Positions 12,457 through 37,366 of a stretch of 64,000 nt of DNA are shown here, piece after piece. The notes beneath the pieces were generated by a model. The model ran no database searches. It was not told the origin of the DNA and was given only the letters and a program-made list of their open reading frames with translations. The DNA is taken from positions 9,000,001 to 9,064,000 of the forward strand of contig CM072881.1 in assembly GCA_036937835.1 (NCBI GenBank), in the 5' to 3' direction. The position numbers were made by a program, and so were the translations under genes. Position 1 is the stretch's first letter, and every line of letters begins with the position of its first letter. Origin of the DNA: Pampus argenteus (Eukaryota > Chordata > Actinopteri > Scombriformes > Stromateidae).

Positions 12457-15400
12457 GTAAGTTTTTTTTTGCGACATTAAGCTGTATTTCTCGAAAGACC
12501 TAGCTTAGCGGATAGCTAACTTTTAGTGAATCGAGCTGATGCTAGCTAGCTGTGGCGACGTCGTCAGGGCCAGGCAGGTTGGATGTATTTAAACGGCCCG
12601 GTGTCAATCGATAACAGCTTCACAACTAATACAATCTGGGTTAGTCGACAATTAAAAATGCCAGCTGCTAGATGGTTATAAAAAAAACAACAATGTTCAC
12701 ACGATAGTTTGGAGTTGGGTGTGTATGTGTATGTGTGTTTGTTAGATCACTCTTGCTCCCAATGAACACAACTTGGTAAGAAAGAAAAAACGTTAATGCT
12801 AATTAACAAGTTTACTGAAGCAATGAAACTGTGTTTACATATAAATGTATATATGTTGCTAAGTGGAATGGGTTGTTACTAAACCAAGCTTCGTTGTGTT
12901 TTAACATCCAATGATAATAAAGCATCTATATATCTTAAACGTGATGGTTGGCTTGATAATGGGAAGCTAACCTTTCAAGGCTGGCATTGTTGACGGTGAC
13001 AATTAAAAGATCCTAATAAACAAGCAGGCCTCCAGATGTTCACCAGATGATCTGTCTATGCTGGACTCAGGAGAGATTTGCCTCTACATGCCCAGTGCAA
13101 TGAGCAAATGGTGACTAATAAAATGTGAGTCCAATAACTATGGCTCAACTAGTTCAGTGAACACATCACGAAGTTAGAAGCTGCTTTCAGAAATTGATGA
13201 TTTGAGACCAGAGCTCATAAATTCATATTAAGTTGTTATTCAGGATAAACTGTGTGTTTTTTTTCTAGTGAAATCTAGAGATGTAAAAGCATACCTACAA
13301 TGTATTTTCAATTATATATATAACCTATATTTGTTGTTAGATGCCATGCCATACTGCCTCTTTTTTGTGTTCAAATGACATATTCATAACATGTTGACAG
13401 AAATAGTCCTGCAGGTTTGGGGAATGATGATGATGAGCTATCACTTTCTGCTTATGATGACAAGATGATGTCTTTTCAGCATTGCGGATGTCAAGGTCAC
13501 AATGATGGAGCAAAATAGAAAGACACACTGATCTGTGGCCAATGCCATCTGAGGGACTGTCTGTAAGTAACCAGCTACTTTTATTAGTTATTTCAACACT
13601 TGTTGTATGTAGATGTGACGCCAGAATCAAACACATGCACATGAAATCGGGTTACTTTTTCTCGTCTGAATGAATTATCACAACACTGGTGTTGATTATT
13701 GGGAAGATTTGGTGAAGATGCGAGTTTCTACAGCAGTGTTACTTCTCAGGGTGTTTTTAAAAACTAAAGGCACACACATGGCCAAGTCATCGTGATACTC
13801 CGATGAAAGGTTTTTCTTAACCTGAAAAAGGGGAACTGTTGTATATTGAGTTTTTGCTATAAAATGTTGTGAATAATTACATTAAAGTGTATGTAAACAT
13901 AATGATTGCTATAAAAGACCATAGAAAAAGTACGTAGTAGCATTAGTATCAGCCATAGCAGCCCCGTTAATGTTTGAGAAAGTTCTGTGCCTTTTTTTTT
14001 TTGATCCACTGCCATTACTGTATGTACTGCCTATTGTTTAACCTAGTAAAAGTCCCTCTGTCTGTGTAGGGATTGTCTGATACTGTGTTTTCACTACTGC
14101 TATCTCTAGTCCTGTCTAGATACACACACACCATTGTACATAAGACCTTTATGTGGATATATTGTTACAATTGTGTTTGAATTAGTCTTGTTAAGATACC
14201 AAAATTTTGACTTTGATATGATACTGGCCTAAATATATCGACACCAAAATGATACCAAGTCAAAAACCTAAAACACCAGACAAAGAAATTGAATAATATA
14301 TTAGATGACAGAATGTGGAACTTTATTTTTTCTATTAATAAAGAACAGAGACGCTGTTTAAACTGATTAATCAAAATAGATTAATTAAAATATGTTGTCA
14401 TGGCTGCTGAGCGTCATAGAGATGTTTTAAAAACTAAAAATTGATTAACAATAGAAAGCGTTTTGTCACAGAGCGTGGGCCACTTCAAGGTTCTCAGCCA
14501 GGAAAACAGAACAAGCGTGTCAATGTGCTCCTCTGTCAGCCTAATGCATCTAGGACTGCAGATAATGCTTGATGGGCTGAAGCTCAGGTCCTGTAAGGCA
14601 AAATGTGAGTTGGCAGGATGGCTGCATGGTTCTTCCACCATGTGAGTGGGTCTTCAGAAGCACATATCTCTTTCTTTTGTTTGTACAACAAGAATTCACT
14701 TGTAAGTTGGTCAGCAGGGGATGTGGAATCACCCCGACCCCACCTGCCTCTCCCACAATCCTCCCCTTTTTTTTTTTCAAGCTTGATGGTGGACAACAGG
14801 CTCTTCAAGTCTGTTTTTATTGGCTGTCATGGAGCTTCATGAGATTTATGCAAAAGTATTGCCTCCACCTCTTTCTCCATGGTAACAAAAGTGTCCTTAA
14901 ACCAAGGAAGGTTGCAGTGTTTAAGACAGTGTCCAGCAGTCTGCTTTCATATCTTGCTCTGAAGTCTGTTCATATTGTCTTTCCATCCTTGATTGTCAGA
15001 CAGGAAAGTGTTTTCCATTTAAGGGGCAGCACAGAAGACAAATTGAGGTCCTTCTCTGCACTTAATGCATCTGTGAAGCTGTTTAGCAGGCCAAGGACCT
15101 CTCTGACCGTTTCTAGTGTTGCCGTGTCTGAATCTTTATGCATCAGGTGCCACTTCTTCTGATTTTCAGCCAAAACAGTACAGACGGCTTGTGGCTATAT
15201 ACAGAATCTGTTGTTCGTCTCAAAGGTGGAGTTCCAACATGTCCCATGCCTCTTCGTGAATGAGCTTTTGCTGTCCGAAGCCTAGACAAGCATGTTGAGA
15301 CACGGTCCAGGCCTATAGTCAGTATATAGAGGAAGGTCAAGGCCAAAACATGGTATCCAGTGGTAGCTCTCAAATGTTAGAGGCATTGTCAGTGGTCCAG

Positions 15401-17413
15401 TCTACATTTCTCAGACAGTATCTTCTGCGGGGCTTCATGCAGACTGTCTCATGTAGGATCTGAATATAAATCTGAACATCCTAAATCCCAGGGTTCAGTT
15501 ATGATATATAATATATAACATACTGGATTGTGACCGCCATGTATGCATGAGCTGCCCTCCTTGTACAGATGTCAGTGGTACAAACGAAGAAAGGCTGGTG
15601 TGTGAGTTGCGCCTGAATTGCATTTCTGGTGTGCAGCTTTTCATGAAATAATTCCTACCAGGCATGTCATATTCAGACATGTTACTTTTCTCAACTTTAT
15701 ATGTTGGCACCTGATGAAGATGGATAAACTCAGCTACTGCTTTGTATGATGTTTTTGTATATTTTGAGTCTTAATCATAGTTTCTGTGGTTTTCAGACAT
15801 AGCTGGAAGGGAAGGCTGCCTCAACTGGGTGGTTGCTGCTTTTTCTGGCATCTGTTTATGTAGGGGAGGAGAAGACAGGGGTTTATAGATAAATTATGGT
15901 AATATTTCATTACTTCATTTCTTATTTTTAAGCTCAATGAAGTTGTAGTTCATATACTGTTAACCGTTTTTCTTATTTATTTGTTTTTCCATACTTGTAG
16001 GTGTGTTTTTGACAATGAATTAATTTATAACATTAATAATTAGATAATTGTAAACAATTAGATAAAGGTCATAGTTTTATCAAAGCTTTTACACGCTAAC
16101 TATGGAGTAATTTGATGTCCTTCATACTTGAGTTTATGCCATCTCAAGGGGGAGGGGAGGGAGACGGAGAGAGATGTGTTTCCATACTGGCTAGTGTGAG
16201 ATAATGTTGCAGCTTCATGTGGGAAACGGCAATTGAAATGAAAAGAAGAGGCGGTAGTTCAACAGGTTTCTTTTGGAGTCCAACAATGCTGATCCAAGTC
16301 ATGTCACATACCCTTATTTTCCATTAATAGCTCAGCACTAGTAGTAGAAAACTTTTAACGGTGCATTAACGACAACTTTATTGAGCATAAAATAATATCA
16401 CATAATAAACATAAATAACTGTAAGTCTGGCTTGTCATGATGATAAAATACACACCCAGGATTATTAGCTACACACTACAGTAGTGCATTAAAGTAGACT
16501 GAACATAAATGACTCGATGCACTCCTTGGCAGAGCTCTGCACTCTACTGAGCACGTTTGCTAGTAATAGAAGTAATTATTGACAAAACTGTGCCAATCAT
16601 GCATGCCATTATTACAGTACTGATCGAGTATAAATTGATCATTCATAATTTGATGGTGTTGATCTGCATACTTCTGAACGCCTGAGTTTTAGTGGCTTGC
16701 AAGTTTTGATGAAGTTAACGTTACCAGTGTGAACGTTGCATTTGCATTCAGAGATGTTTGCCACATTGATAATTAGCTAAAAGTTAAAGCCAAATTAAAT
16801 TGAAGGTGCATTGTACATATGAGAGAAAAAATAGGTTGGCATGCTCACTATGCCTACAGGGAGCGGAAGCAGAGTGCTGCACGCGCATACTGGGCCTGAC
16901 GCATGTTGACGCAACTCGTTGGAAATGCGTCAGTCGTTTTTAATAAAATTGGGTCTTGCGATACCTTTTCTAGTATTGGTATACTGTACAACTTATTTGA
17001 ATTGTGGCTGGACATTTGATGACGCCAAAGGAAAAACTAATAAAAGGCAGTTAAAGTTGTATAGTGGCTTTATGTAACAGAAAACCAATTCTACGTCTGT
17101 TTTTATTTATCAAGGTTTCTATGGTAGTCCACAGTCTAAGTGTTGTACTGTATGTACACATATCAACTGTTTTCTCTAATCTTTTTAGGGTTTTTAAGGC
17201 TGGAATTGCAAGACCTGGATTGTGGCATTTTTGGCACAGGTGGTTTAACTTCTTTATCCTTCACCATTCAACCATTCTGTGTTATTAATTTCTTTTTTTA
17301 CTAATGGTCACAGAAATGTGGATCCTGAACTTCTAATCCAAAGCAGACTGACACAGTTTTGAGCTACACTATATATGATTTTTGAACATTTTTTAAATTG
17401 TTCTTCACCTTAG
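12457..17413 (+). other. Long first intron of dcun1d3
   Basis: This is a 5-kb AT-rich stretch between the candidate non-coding exon and the acceptor TTAG at 17410-17413. Its recognisable content is the hAT transposase relic at about 14460-15720. Parts of the 14170-14300 and 16900-17050 flanks share a GATACC-type motif and may be the decayed ends of that element. I saw nothing else that can be supported. Confidence 0.5.
14460..15720 (-). pseudogene. Decayed hAT-family (ZBED-like) transposase
   Basis: The minus strand, read from 15720 downward, passes through several frames interrupted by stops and shifts. In order these resemble a ZBED/hAT transposase. The start resembles MPTYKVEK and DMPGRNYF near 15700-15640. 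A stretch near 15400-15360 resembles the conserved DNASNI. HLMHKDSDTATLE and SAEKDLNLSSVLPL fall at 15150-15040. The dimerisation signature DPLTWWKNHAAILPT falls near 14670-14620, followed by LTEEHIDTLV near 14540. The spacing fits a full-length but non-functional copy of roughly 420 codons. The N-terminal BED zinc finger was not seen. hAT transposases mobilise DNA elements by cut and paste; this copy is dead and sits antisense in the dcun1d3 intron. Confidence 0.8.
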
Positions 17414-17423
17414 GCCTGAGGGT

Positions 17424-17483
17424 ATGTTGAGACGTCACGCCAGGCCAGAGCAGAGGCGTCTAGGTGGTTCGGACGGGGACTGA
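17424..17483 (+). other. Upstream ORF in the dcun1d3 leader
   Basis: An ATG at 17424, just inside the coding exon's 5' UTR, opens 19 codons ending in TGA at 17481-17483, about 40 bases before the true start at 17525. It could reduce translation of the main frame. Conservation is unknown. Confidence 0.5.
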
Positions 17484-17524
17484 AGGCGAGGAGAAAAGAC
17501 AGACAAGGGACCAGGGAGGAAGAC

Positions 17525-20342
17525 ATGGGCCAGTGTGTCACTAAGTGTAAGAATCCGACGTCCTCACTCGGCAGTAAGAGTGGAGACAAGGAGAGTGGCT
17601 CCAAATCCCACCACAAGAAAAGTGGCAGCACAGGCGGTGGTGGAGGCCACAAAGAGGAGCCCAGTTCTCTGTGTAGCAAAGTCACCAGCGAGCTGTCGAA
17701 TGGCACCAAGGCCTTGGAGGTTACAGTGGAGACGCCCGTCATCGCTGCAATGATTGGGGAACCATGCATGGACGAGTGTCTGCATCAAGACGGGCTGTCA
17801 ATGCTGCACATCGAGGAGCTGTTCTGCTGCTACAAAGATGAACAGGAAGATGCCATCTTGGAGGAAGGGATGGAGAGGTTTTGCAATGACCTGTGTGTGG
17901 ACCCAGCAGAGTTTCGGGTCCTTGTTCTTGCCTGGAAGTTTCAAGCAGCCACCATGTGCAAGTTTACAAGGTAATTGGCTATATGTGAGAACCGAAGGTT
18001 TTAATACTCCTTATCTCTCAATTCAATATAAACATGGTTTCAGTTTCCACAAACAGTTCACCCCAGTAGGCCCGATGTCGATGACTAAAAAAGCACAGGT
18101 TAATTAATGCCTACTCTGATTTCATTACACAACATTGTTTCCAAGTTTCTTCCAAGATACATTTTTTTTGTATTATTTTGGCCATTTTACAAAACAGGTT
18201 TACTGAGTTACCTGGACAACTCTGCCGAGTAAAGAGTAGAATCTCCGCTAATCTCTGACATGTAGTTATGATATAAAGTAACAAATCCTGTAAACGTGCT
18301 TTATGAAATGGGTCCTTCCTACTTGTAAAATCTGTCAACGTTGTTGTCTATTTGTAGGGATTCCCACAAGCAAATCAAGCCAGTCAAGAAATTTGTGGTT
18401 ATTATTATCCTTTGTTTATTGTAATCCATCAACAGTTGTCCTGGAAAGGTTGAACTTTACATTTTTTGTGTCATTTATTGTTGCTATAATACACTTTTCT
18501 CTTAAATGTGACAATTGCAGCCAAATTTTAAGGTGCGTCCTTATAAACATGTGGAAGGTTGCCTTACATGGACCAAAATTGGAATTTGTAACGGCAATCG
18601 AGTTTGTCACACAAAAACTCCTCCGTCGCGCTACATAAAAACATTGAAAACTATTCCTCATACTGTGCAAGTGGAGCCAGTTAAAAATAATAATAATAAA
18701 AAGTGAAATTTTGCACCTCACCTCTGAAGTGTCACTCACTGCACTCTGCTCCACACTGTTCCACACTCACACTATGTGACACTGTGCACTAATTGGAAGG
18801 TATTGGCTGTTAATCACATCTTTTCCAAATTAGATTGGCTTTACATATTTAAATTTGGCCTATGTAAGGCAACCTTCCACGTGTTTATAAGGATACACCG
18901 TCGCTTAACCAGCATTGTGTAACATAGTCAATCTCTAATCTGGGCTGCTGCTGTTAGCGCAAGAAAAGTAGACAAAGTTTGGCAACTAATTGTCACCTTT
19001 CTGTCCCTCATATTGATAGTATGTTTTTAAGTTGTTTCCTAATAGTGCTAACCAAAATATTGTGCATTGCGAATACTGCACTTCTGCTTTATAAGATAGC
19101 AGCAACTGCCCCTCCCTGCACTGTTTGACCTTCTAGTCGGCAGTCTTTCACTGTGCAATGGTCCATCCATCCCACCTCAAACATTCAGTTTTCAGCAGCT
19201 CATCAAAACACACGCACGTAGTTACCCGGTGTCAGGTAGGGGGGCACACACATCATGCTCTGTGCTCCCACCGCACTTAGCGCCTGAGATGAATAGGCTG
19301 CCTGCTGGTTGGGTCACTCGTCACTGCTCCCCCTCTCTGATTTTTAACTCAGCACTTTTCTATCCAGAGGCTTTGGACAATACCACACTCTGGTTACGAA
19401 CATGTTTCATTGTCAACCGATGCTTACGGAAGCTCTTTATATTACGTTTGACTTTGAAAGCCTATATTGTTAGATGGGTGAAATAACAAACGTATGTCTG
19501 CCTGAGTTGGTGCCCACAGTGCTGAAATCAAAGTAACATTTTGTCATTGAAAGAATGAACAGTTTTCAGTATAGTTTTTAAAATCATATTCTTTAACTGC
19601 AAGGGGATTCACATTCGTCACTGATGTTTGTTCTGTGTGTGCTCTGACAGTTTTTTGTTGTACCTTGTTGTAAGTGTATGTAATAGTCAGATCTGGTACT
19701 GCTCGTATAGCTTTAAGACGCTTGTTCTCTGCTTCTGGACCTGGTTGTCTTAAGTGAAATGGTCAAAATCATTCTGATTACCAGTCTTGTTTCCTCAGGA
19801 AGGAGTTTGTCGAGGGCTGCAAGGCCATCCAAGCAGATAGCCTCGAAGGCATCTGCTCACGTTTCTCCTTCATGCTGCTGGAGGCCCAGGGTGAGGAGAA
19901 CTTCAAGGACCTCTACCGCTTTACCTTCCAGTTTGGTCTGGACGCTGAGGAGGGCCAGCGCTCACTGCAACGTGAAATCGCCATCGCCCTGTGGCGCCTT
20001 GTTTTCACCCAGGACACACCTGCGATCCTGGAGCACTGGCTGGACTTCCTTGCGGAGAACCCCTCAAGTATTCGGGGCATCTCAAGGGACACGTGGAACA
20101 TGTTCCTCAACTTCACCCAGGCTATCGGGCCTGACCTGAGCAACTACAGCGAGGACGAGGCCTGGCCCAGCCTCTTTGACACCTTCGTGGAGTGGGAGTT
20201 GGAGCGCAGGAAAAGCGAGGAGGAACAGGCACTGACGGCAAAGGAGGAAGAGGGGAGGTGTACTGAGACAGAGTGTTCTCCCACTACAGACAGACTTGAA
20301 ACAGAGGGAAGCCGCGGCTCACAGACGTGGGGGGGCCACTGA
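17525..20342 (+). CDS. dcun1d3: DCN1-like protein 3 (neddylation co-E3)
   Basis: Two coding exons, 17525-17970 and 19799-20342, are joined GT-AG in frame. They give 990 bases, or 329 residues plus stop; human DCUN1D3 has 304. The start MGQCVTKCK carries the N-myristoylation glycine 2 and cysteine 4 typical of this membrane-targeted paralogue. A glycine- and serine-rich linker follows, including SGSTGGGGGHK. The PONY/DCUN1 domain then runs from about residue 95 to 290. It includes HIEELFCCYKDE, DPAEFRVLVLAW, the second-exon segment EGCKAIQADSLEG, and IAIALWRLVF. The C terminus from about residue 290 is acidic and low in complexity and makes the protein longer than human. DCUN1D3 binds cullins and UBE2M at the plasma membrane and influences NEDD8 conjugation. 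Kozak context at 17525 is good, and lyrm1 is the divergent neighbour. Confidence 0.97.
18530..18900. repeat. Fold-back inverted repeat in the dcun1d3 intron (possible MITE)
   Basis: Arms of about 70 bases at 18530-18603 and 18829-18899 are inverted copies of each other. Both contain AAGGCAACCTTCCAC in one orientation or the other, and the match continues through a CTTATAAACA-type segment. The loop is about 225 bases. A palindromic non-autonomous DNA transposon is the simplest explanation. No clear target-site duplication was found. Confidence 0.75.
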
Positions 20343-20800
20343 CCATGAAAAAAATAAATATTTGTGAGGGAGTGAAGGATATGACCTATAAATGAACTGT
20401 ACATCTGTGAACCATTGGATGCATATTAGTATTACCATTACAGCTGGGGGTTTTTTTCTCTCATTTTCTGTTGGGGTGGGATTCCTGCTTTTGCAACTTT
20501 TTTTTTTGTTTTGTTTTGTTTTTTGCAAGGGCTCTAAGAACTGTTATGTTTTAAGCACTTCTGTTTAAGTTATTGTTTTACTTTACCTCCTCCCATGTGT
20601 GTTTTTAGTGATTGGACGTGTGGTCCATTTTAATCTACATCTACTATAATCCAGCAGAGTTAGCTCAGTAAAGGCTTGGTTTAAAAACAGACAACAGAAA
20701 GCCATAACCCTTTTCGCATCAACACATAAAGATAATTCATTTTGACCTGGTAACACTGCTGATATGTTTTGTACAAGGATATAATTAATAAAGAAGAAGG
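20343..20800 (+). other. dcun1d3: dcun1d3 3' UTR with poly(A) signal at 20787
   Basis: AT- and T-rich sequence follows the stop codon. AATAAA at 20787-20792 is a plausible polyadenylation signal about 445 bases after the stop. Another AATAAA at 20353 is only about ten bases past the stop and is probably not used. Confidence 0.55.
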
Positions 20801-21104
20801 GAAATTGGGACAACCTGTCTACAAATAATTTCTAACTACCAAAAGATTTATCCTGACGGTCAGTTAAATAGTCACGGTTGGACTTGACCTGTTGGATTGT
20901 ATGCTTTTATCTTGCAGTGCTGTGAGGATGAATTGATTGCACTTTTATTGCCTTCACAACTCTTAGCCTGCAGTGACGTGGCAAACAGAAATGTAATACA
21001 ATTATTTCACAGCGCATTTTATCGTTTGAAAATAACACAAATGACAGTTGCATTTGTACCCTTAATTTGTCAAAGTTGCAATATCCATTTAAAAATGTGA
21101 GATG

Positions 21105-21118
21105 GTTTCCATGGTAAC
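21105..21118. promoter_or_regulatory. RFX X-box-like palindrome
   Basis: The sequence GTTTCCATGGTAAC fits the RFX X-box consensus GTHNCCATRGYAAC at every position. RFX factors drive ciliary genes, and katnip, a ciliary gene, begins about 3 kb downstream on the plus strand. The distance is larger than usual for a promoter X-box, so a role as an enhancer for katnip is inference only. Confidence 0.45.
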
Positions 21119-21659
21119 AGACCCACCCTTTCTTCTGGTTGTGAGTGTTTTTGAGTGCTACTAGTGCGGCTTATTTAACACTCGGTCTACCAGAAATCAG
21201 TCATTTTGACTGCTCGGATGTTATGTGTATATAATTTGGATTATTATTAAAAAGATCTAAGAATAAATTGCTGGAATAGGTAAAGAACCCACCAGGACAC
21301 TAAATGAAAACTATAATGATTGAGTTTTATTTATTTAATTGACATATCTTCTGCAATTACAAATGCAATCTCAAACTGCAACAATTTTCTCAGTGGAATA
21401 AAAACAAATGTATCCTGCTTTCAAAATAGGTTTGTGTCATCATTAGACCTTAACAATGACAATTATTATTAACTATTATGAACTTTTCAAAATGCTGTGA
21501 TGGCTGCCGGCAAGCTGAAGACACTGCTGTTACGTTGCCAAGTTGTTTTGCTCATGGCTCACAGTCACTCAGTCAACACAGGTAACTTGTATCTTCTATG
21601 TGCAGCTCCCACACAATATCTTCTGACATTTGACACAAGTATCCTTTGCTTTGTTTTTT

Positions 21660-22110
21660 TTATTTACATGTTCTTCTTTCTTGGCACTGCCTTCCAACAG
21701 GGGCTCTCACACCCATCATTTGTCTGGCTTTTGCTGTCGTGTCCGTAGCGACGTTCATTTATGAGTCGCTTTATGAAGTTCCTTCATGACATCATCTCAT
21801 TGGTGCATTTCTTGAACAGGACCGAAGCATTTATGGCAGCCAGGTCAAGAATATTATAAAACTCCTCCAGTTCTGGACAAATCTCTCCCAAACTTCAGAT
21901 ACTATGATAAATTTGTTCTCATGCAGACGTGTGCATCTGGTCTCCTTTTTGTCAAAACGCAGGAATCGTAAGATTTCCTGTAATCTGTTTTGGGAGTTGG
22001 GTCTCCTTGAAAAAATGCACAGCCCTACTCAACTGACCAAAAGCTTGCAAAGTCCAGGCCTTTTCTACCTTGTGCACCATGAATGTAGATTAAAGCAATG
22101 AAGGCCTTTA
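21660..22110 (-). pseudogene. Internally deleted piggyBac-family transposase relic
   Basis: On the minus strand, 22110-21990 gives a frame resembling piggyBac AFIALIYIHGA and DFASFW. After a short frame disruption, about 21975-21870 reads EILRFLRFDKKETR, then HENKFIIVSEVWERFVQ. At about 21869 the frame shifts and continues as EEFYNILDLAAINA and VLFKKCTN, which lie near the C-terminal end of the family. The central catalytic part, including most of the DDD residues, is missing. A GRQCQ-type remnant of the C-terminal cysteine-rich zone appears near 21700. This is a dead copy that arose by internal deletion and decay. Confidence 0.85.
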
Positions 22111-23280
22111 GCTCATATCCCATTAACTTTCCTCTCTGACTCTGTGTGCCTCAGCAACAGTGCAGGCCCTGATGTGTTTTAGCATGGCATCATCAACCAA
22201 ACAAGGTGATAGGCCTCACACCTTGAAAATTAGCAGATGGGGTGTGATTAAGTGTGGAATTCAGTGTTTCCAGTTGTCTTTTTTTTGCTAAGGGGCATCT
22301 CTGAAATGATTTCTGAATCACTCTCAGAGATACACCAAGATACAATACTCTCTGATTATTCCTCATCCTAAACAGAGCATAAAAAACACACAGACAGAGG
22401 AGGAGAAAGAGCAGGAAAATGTAGCAAATAGTGACATATGAAAAAGCATGCAGTCAATTTGACTGCTATAGTCATTCGAGGTAGTAATACTCATATCTCG
22501 TTTGTGTTTTGAAATTTTAATGATATAACAATGTTAAAATACAATATACACACTTTTAGGAAAAGTCATCGTCCTATTGGCATATTATGCTGGCTTTTTT
22601 TCAGATCCTTCACTGATTCTCTTTTTGGAAAATCTATAACACACCTAATCAGTTAGTTCCTTTCTAAAATTTCTGGATAGAGAATGCCTAAAACTGCGTT
22701 AAATGTAGGACCGATATTGTTTATCTTCCAAGAGATTAAGAATTGTCACAGCCTTGAACTGCTACACAAACGAAATGTGTGCGTACTTCACAAATAATGT
22801 TGACTGGTGATGGATGTAATGAAATGCAGACAACAAAAACCTATGGCATGCTAGGTCGCTATACTTGCAACACTTTGCAGAGAGATTGATGTCAACTGCA
22901 TTATTTCCATTTAAACCTTTTTTCCAAACTGTAGATTGATCAAAGCAAGATAAAACAAATTATCCTTTTTTTTTTTATATAAAATGTATTGATTTATAAT
23001 AAATAAAAACAGTGTTGAACTTTTGACTGTTGACTATAGAAATCTGTTTGCTTTTACTTGAGAGACTTTATCTAACCTGGTGCTCATCCTACAGTTTGTG
23101 TCACAATAATTGAATATCTCCAAAGAATCAAACAAAATAAAAAAATAAAAAAAATGAATGTCAACAAAAATAAATTGAGACCAACAAAATATCACTGCAT
23201 TATTAAGATAATTATTAAGGCAAAAGTTGTAATAGAAATATAGAAGATCACAATTTTCTTCCACTGATCAGGATTTCTCT

Positions 23281-24117
23281 TGTTCATTGATTACATGTGG
23301 GGCGGGTGTAACAGGACAGACCCCATAGCTGTCAGGTGGGGGGCGTGTCCTACTCTGATGCGGCTCTTTCTATTGGTGGAACGCCATCCTGGTTACCAAC
23401 CAACACAACACACTGGGCACATGAGAAAACACAGAAAAACGCGTTAATTTCTAAGCTTGTGGCACACAAAGTACGGTTTTGCGACGGTTGTAAGTATTTG
23501 TCTAATATTTAATAAACGACAGCGGCAATACCAGAGAATAGCAGAATATGAACTCAAAACGCAGTTTTAATGCTAACGAGTAACATGCTAACTCGATAGC
23601 CTTTCAGTTTGTTATTAGCGTCGATGCTAACTAACCAGTTTAGTCTGCATGCTTATGTTGACTCTGGCATCAACATAAGAAGTTAATTTGTCAGGTAAAG
23701 TGTTAACTCTATCTGTAATGGAGACGAAGAAACCAATGTAGCGTTAACTGTGTGTGTTTAGCTATAAGTGACATAAAAAAATGAGGATAGCTACGTGTTG
23801 TTAGCTCCCTGCGTGAATAGTCGAGTTAACGGTACGTCAGTATATTTACAGTGAGTCTTGACGAAAACATGGATACAATAAGATGGGAGACAGCTGATAT
23901 GAATTTGTTTTTTCTGAGTCATCCAGAGGGCGGGACGACATATTTATACGAACTGCTTATTAAGGTAGTTTGGGTTTCATGTCACAGGTAACCTTCATCC
24001 GTGTCCCTCTGCAGTGGTAAACCGATAAAACGCAGATGTCGATGATATTTTTGAAGAAGGTCCGGTCCTCTCCAAAATGTGGGCTGGGTGAAGAAGAGCA
24101 TCCTCTGTAGCCACACG
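23281..24117 (+). promoter_or_regulatory. katnip: katnip promoter and 5' UTR region
   Basis: The sequence becomes more GC-rich here. It contains an inverted CCAAT box (ATTGGTGG near 23374) and a GGTTACC half X-box near 23389. A GTAAGT donor at about 23489 could end a first non-coding exon. A TGCAG acceptor near 24014 precedes the ATG exon. In that exon a 24-codon upstream ORF runs from 24036 to 24110, ending just before the main start at 24118. Start sites are inferred. Confidence 0.5.

Positions 24118-37366
<13,249 letters not shown>

Larger units (their letters stand above)
20801..23280. other. Intergenic interval between dcun1d3 and katnip
   Basis: No functional gene was recognised. It contains a palindromic X-box-like motif at 21105-21118 and a piggyBac transposase relic at about 21660-22110. 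The rest is AT-rich and unremarkable. Confidence 0.6.

Noticed and set aside
12418..12481. Start of a separate small protein gene (MYIQFHLIVK...)
   Set aside because: A consensus donor interrupts it after 13 codons and splicing to the dcun1d3 acceptor ends it; better explained as a uORF.
14605..15162. 185-residue plus-strand open frame
   Set aside because: It is the antisense shadow of the hAT transposase relic on the minus strand.
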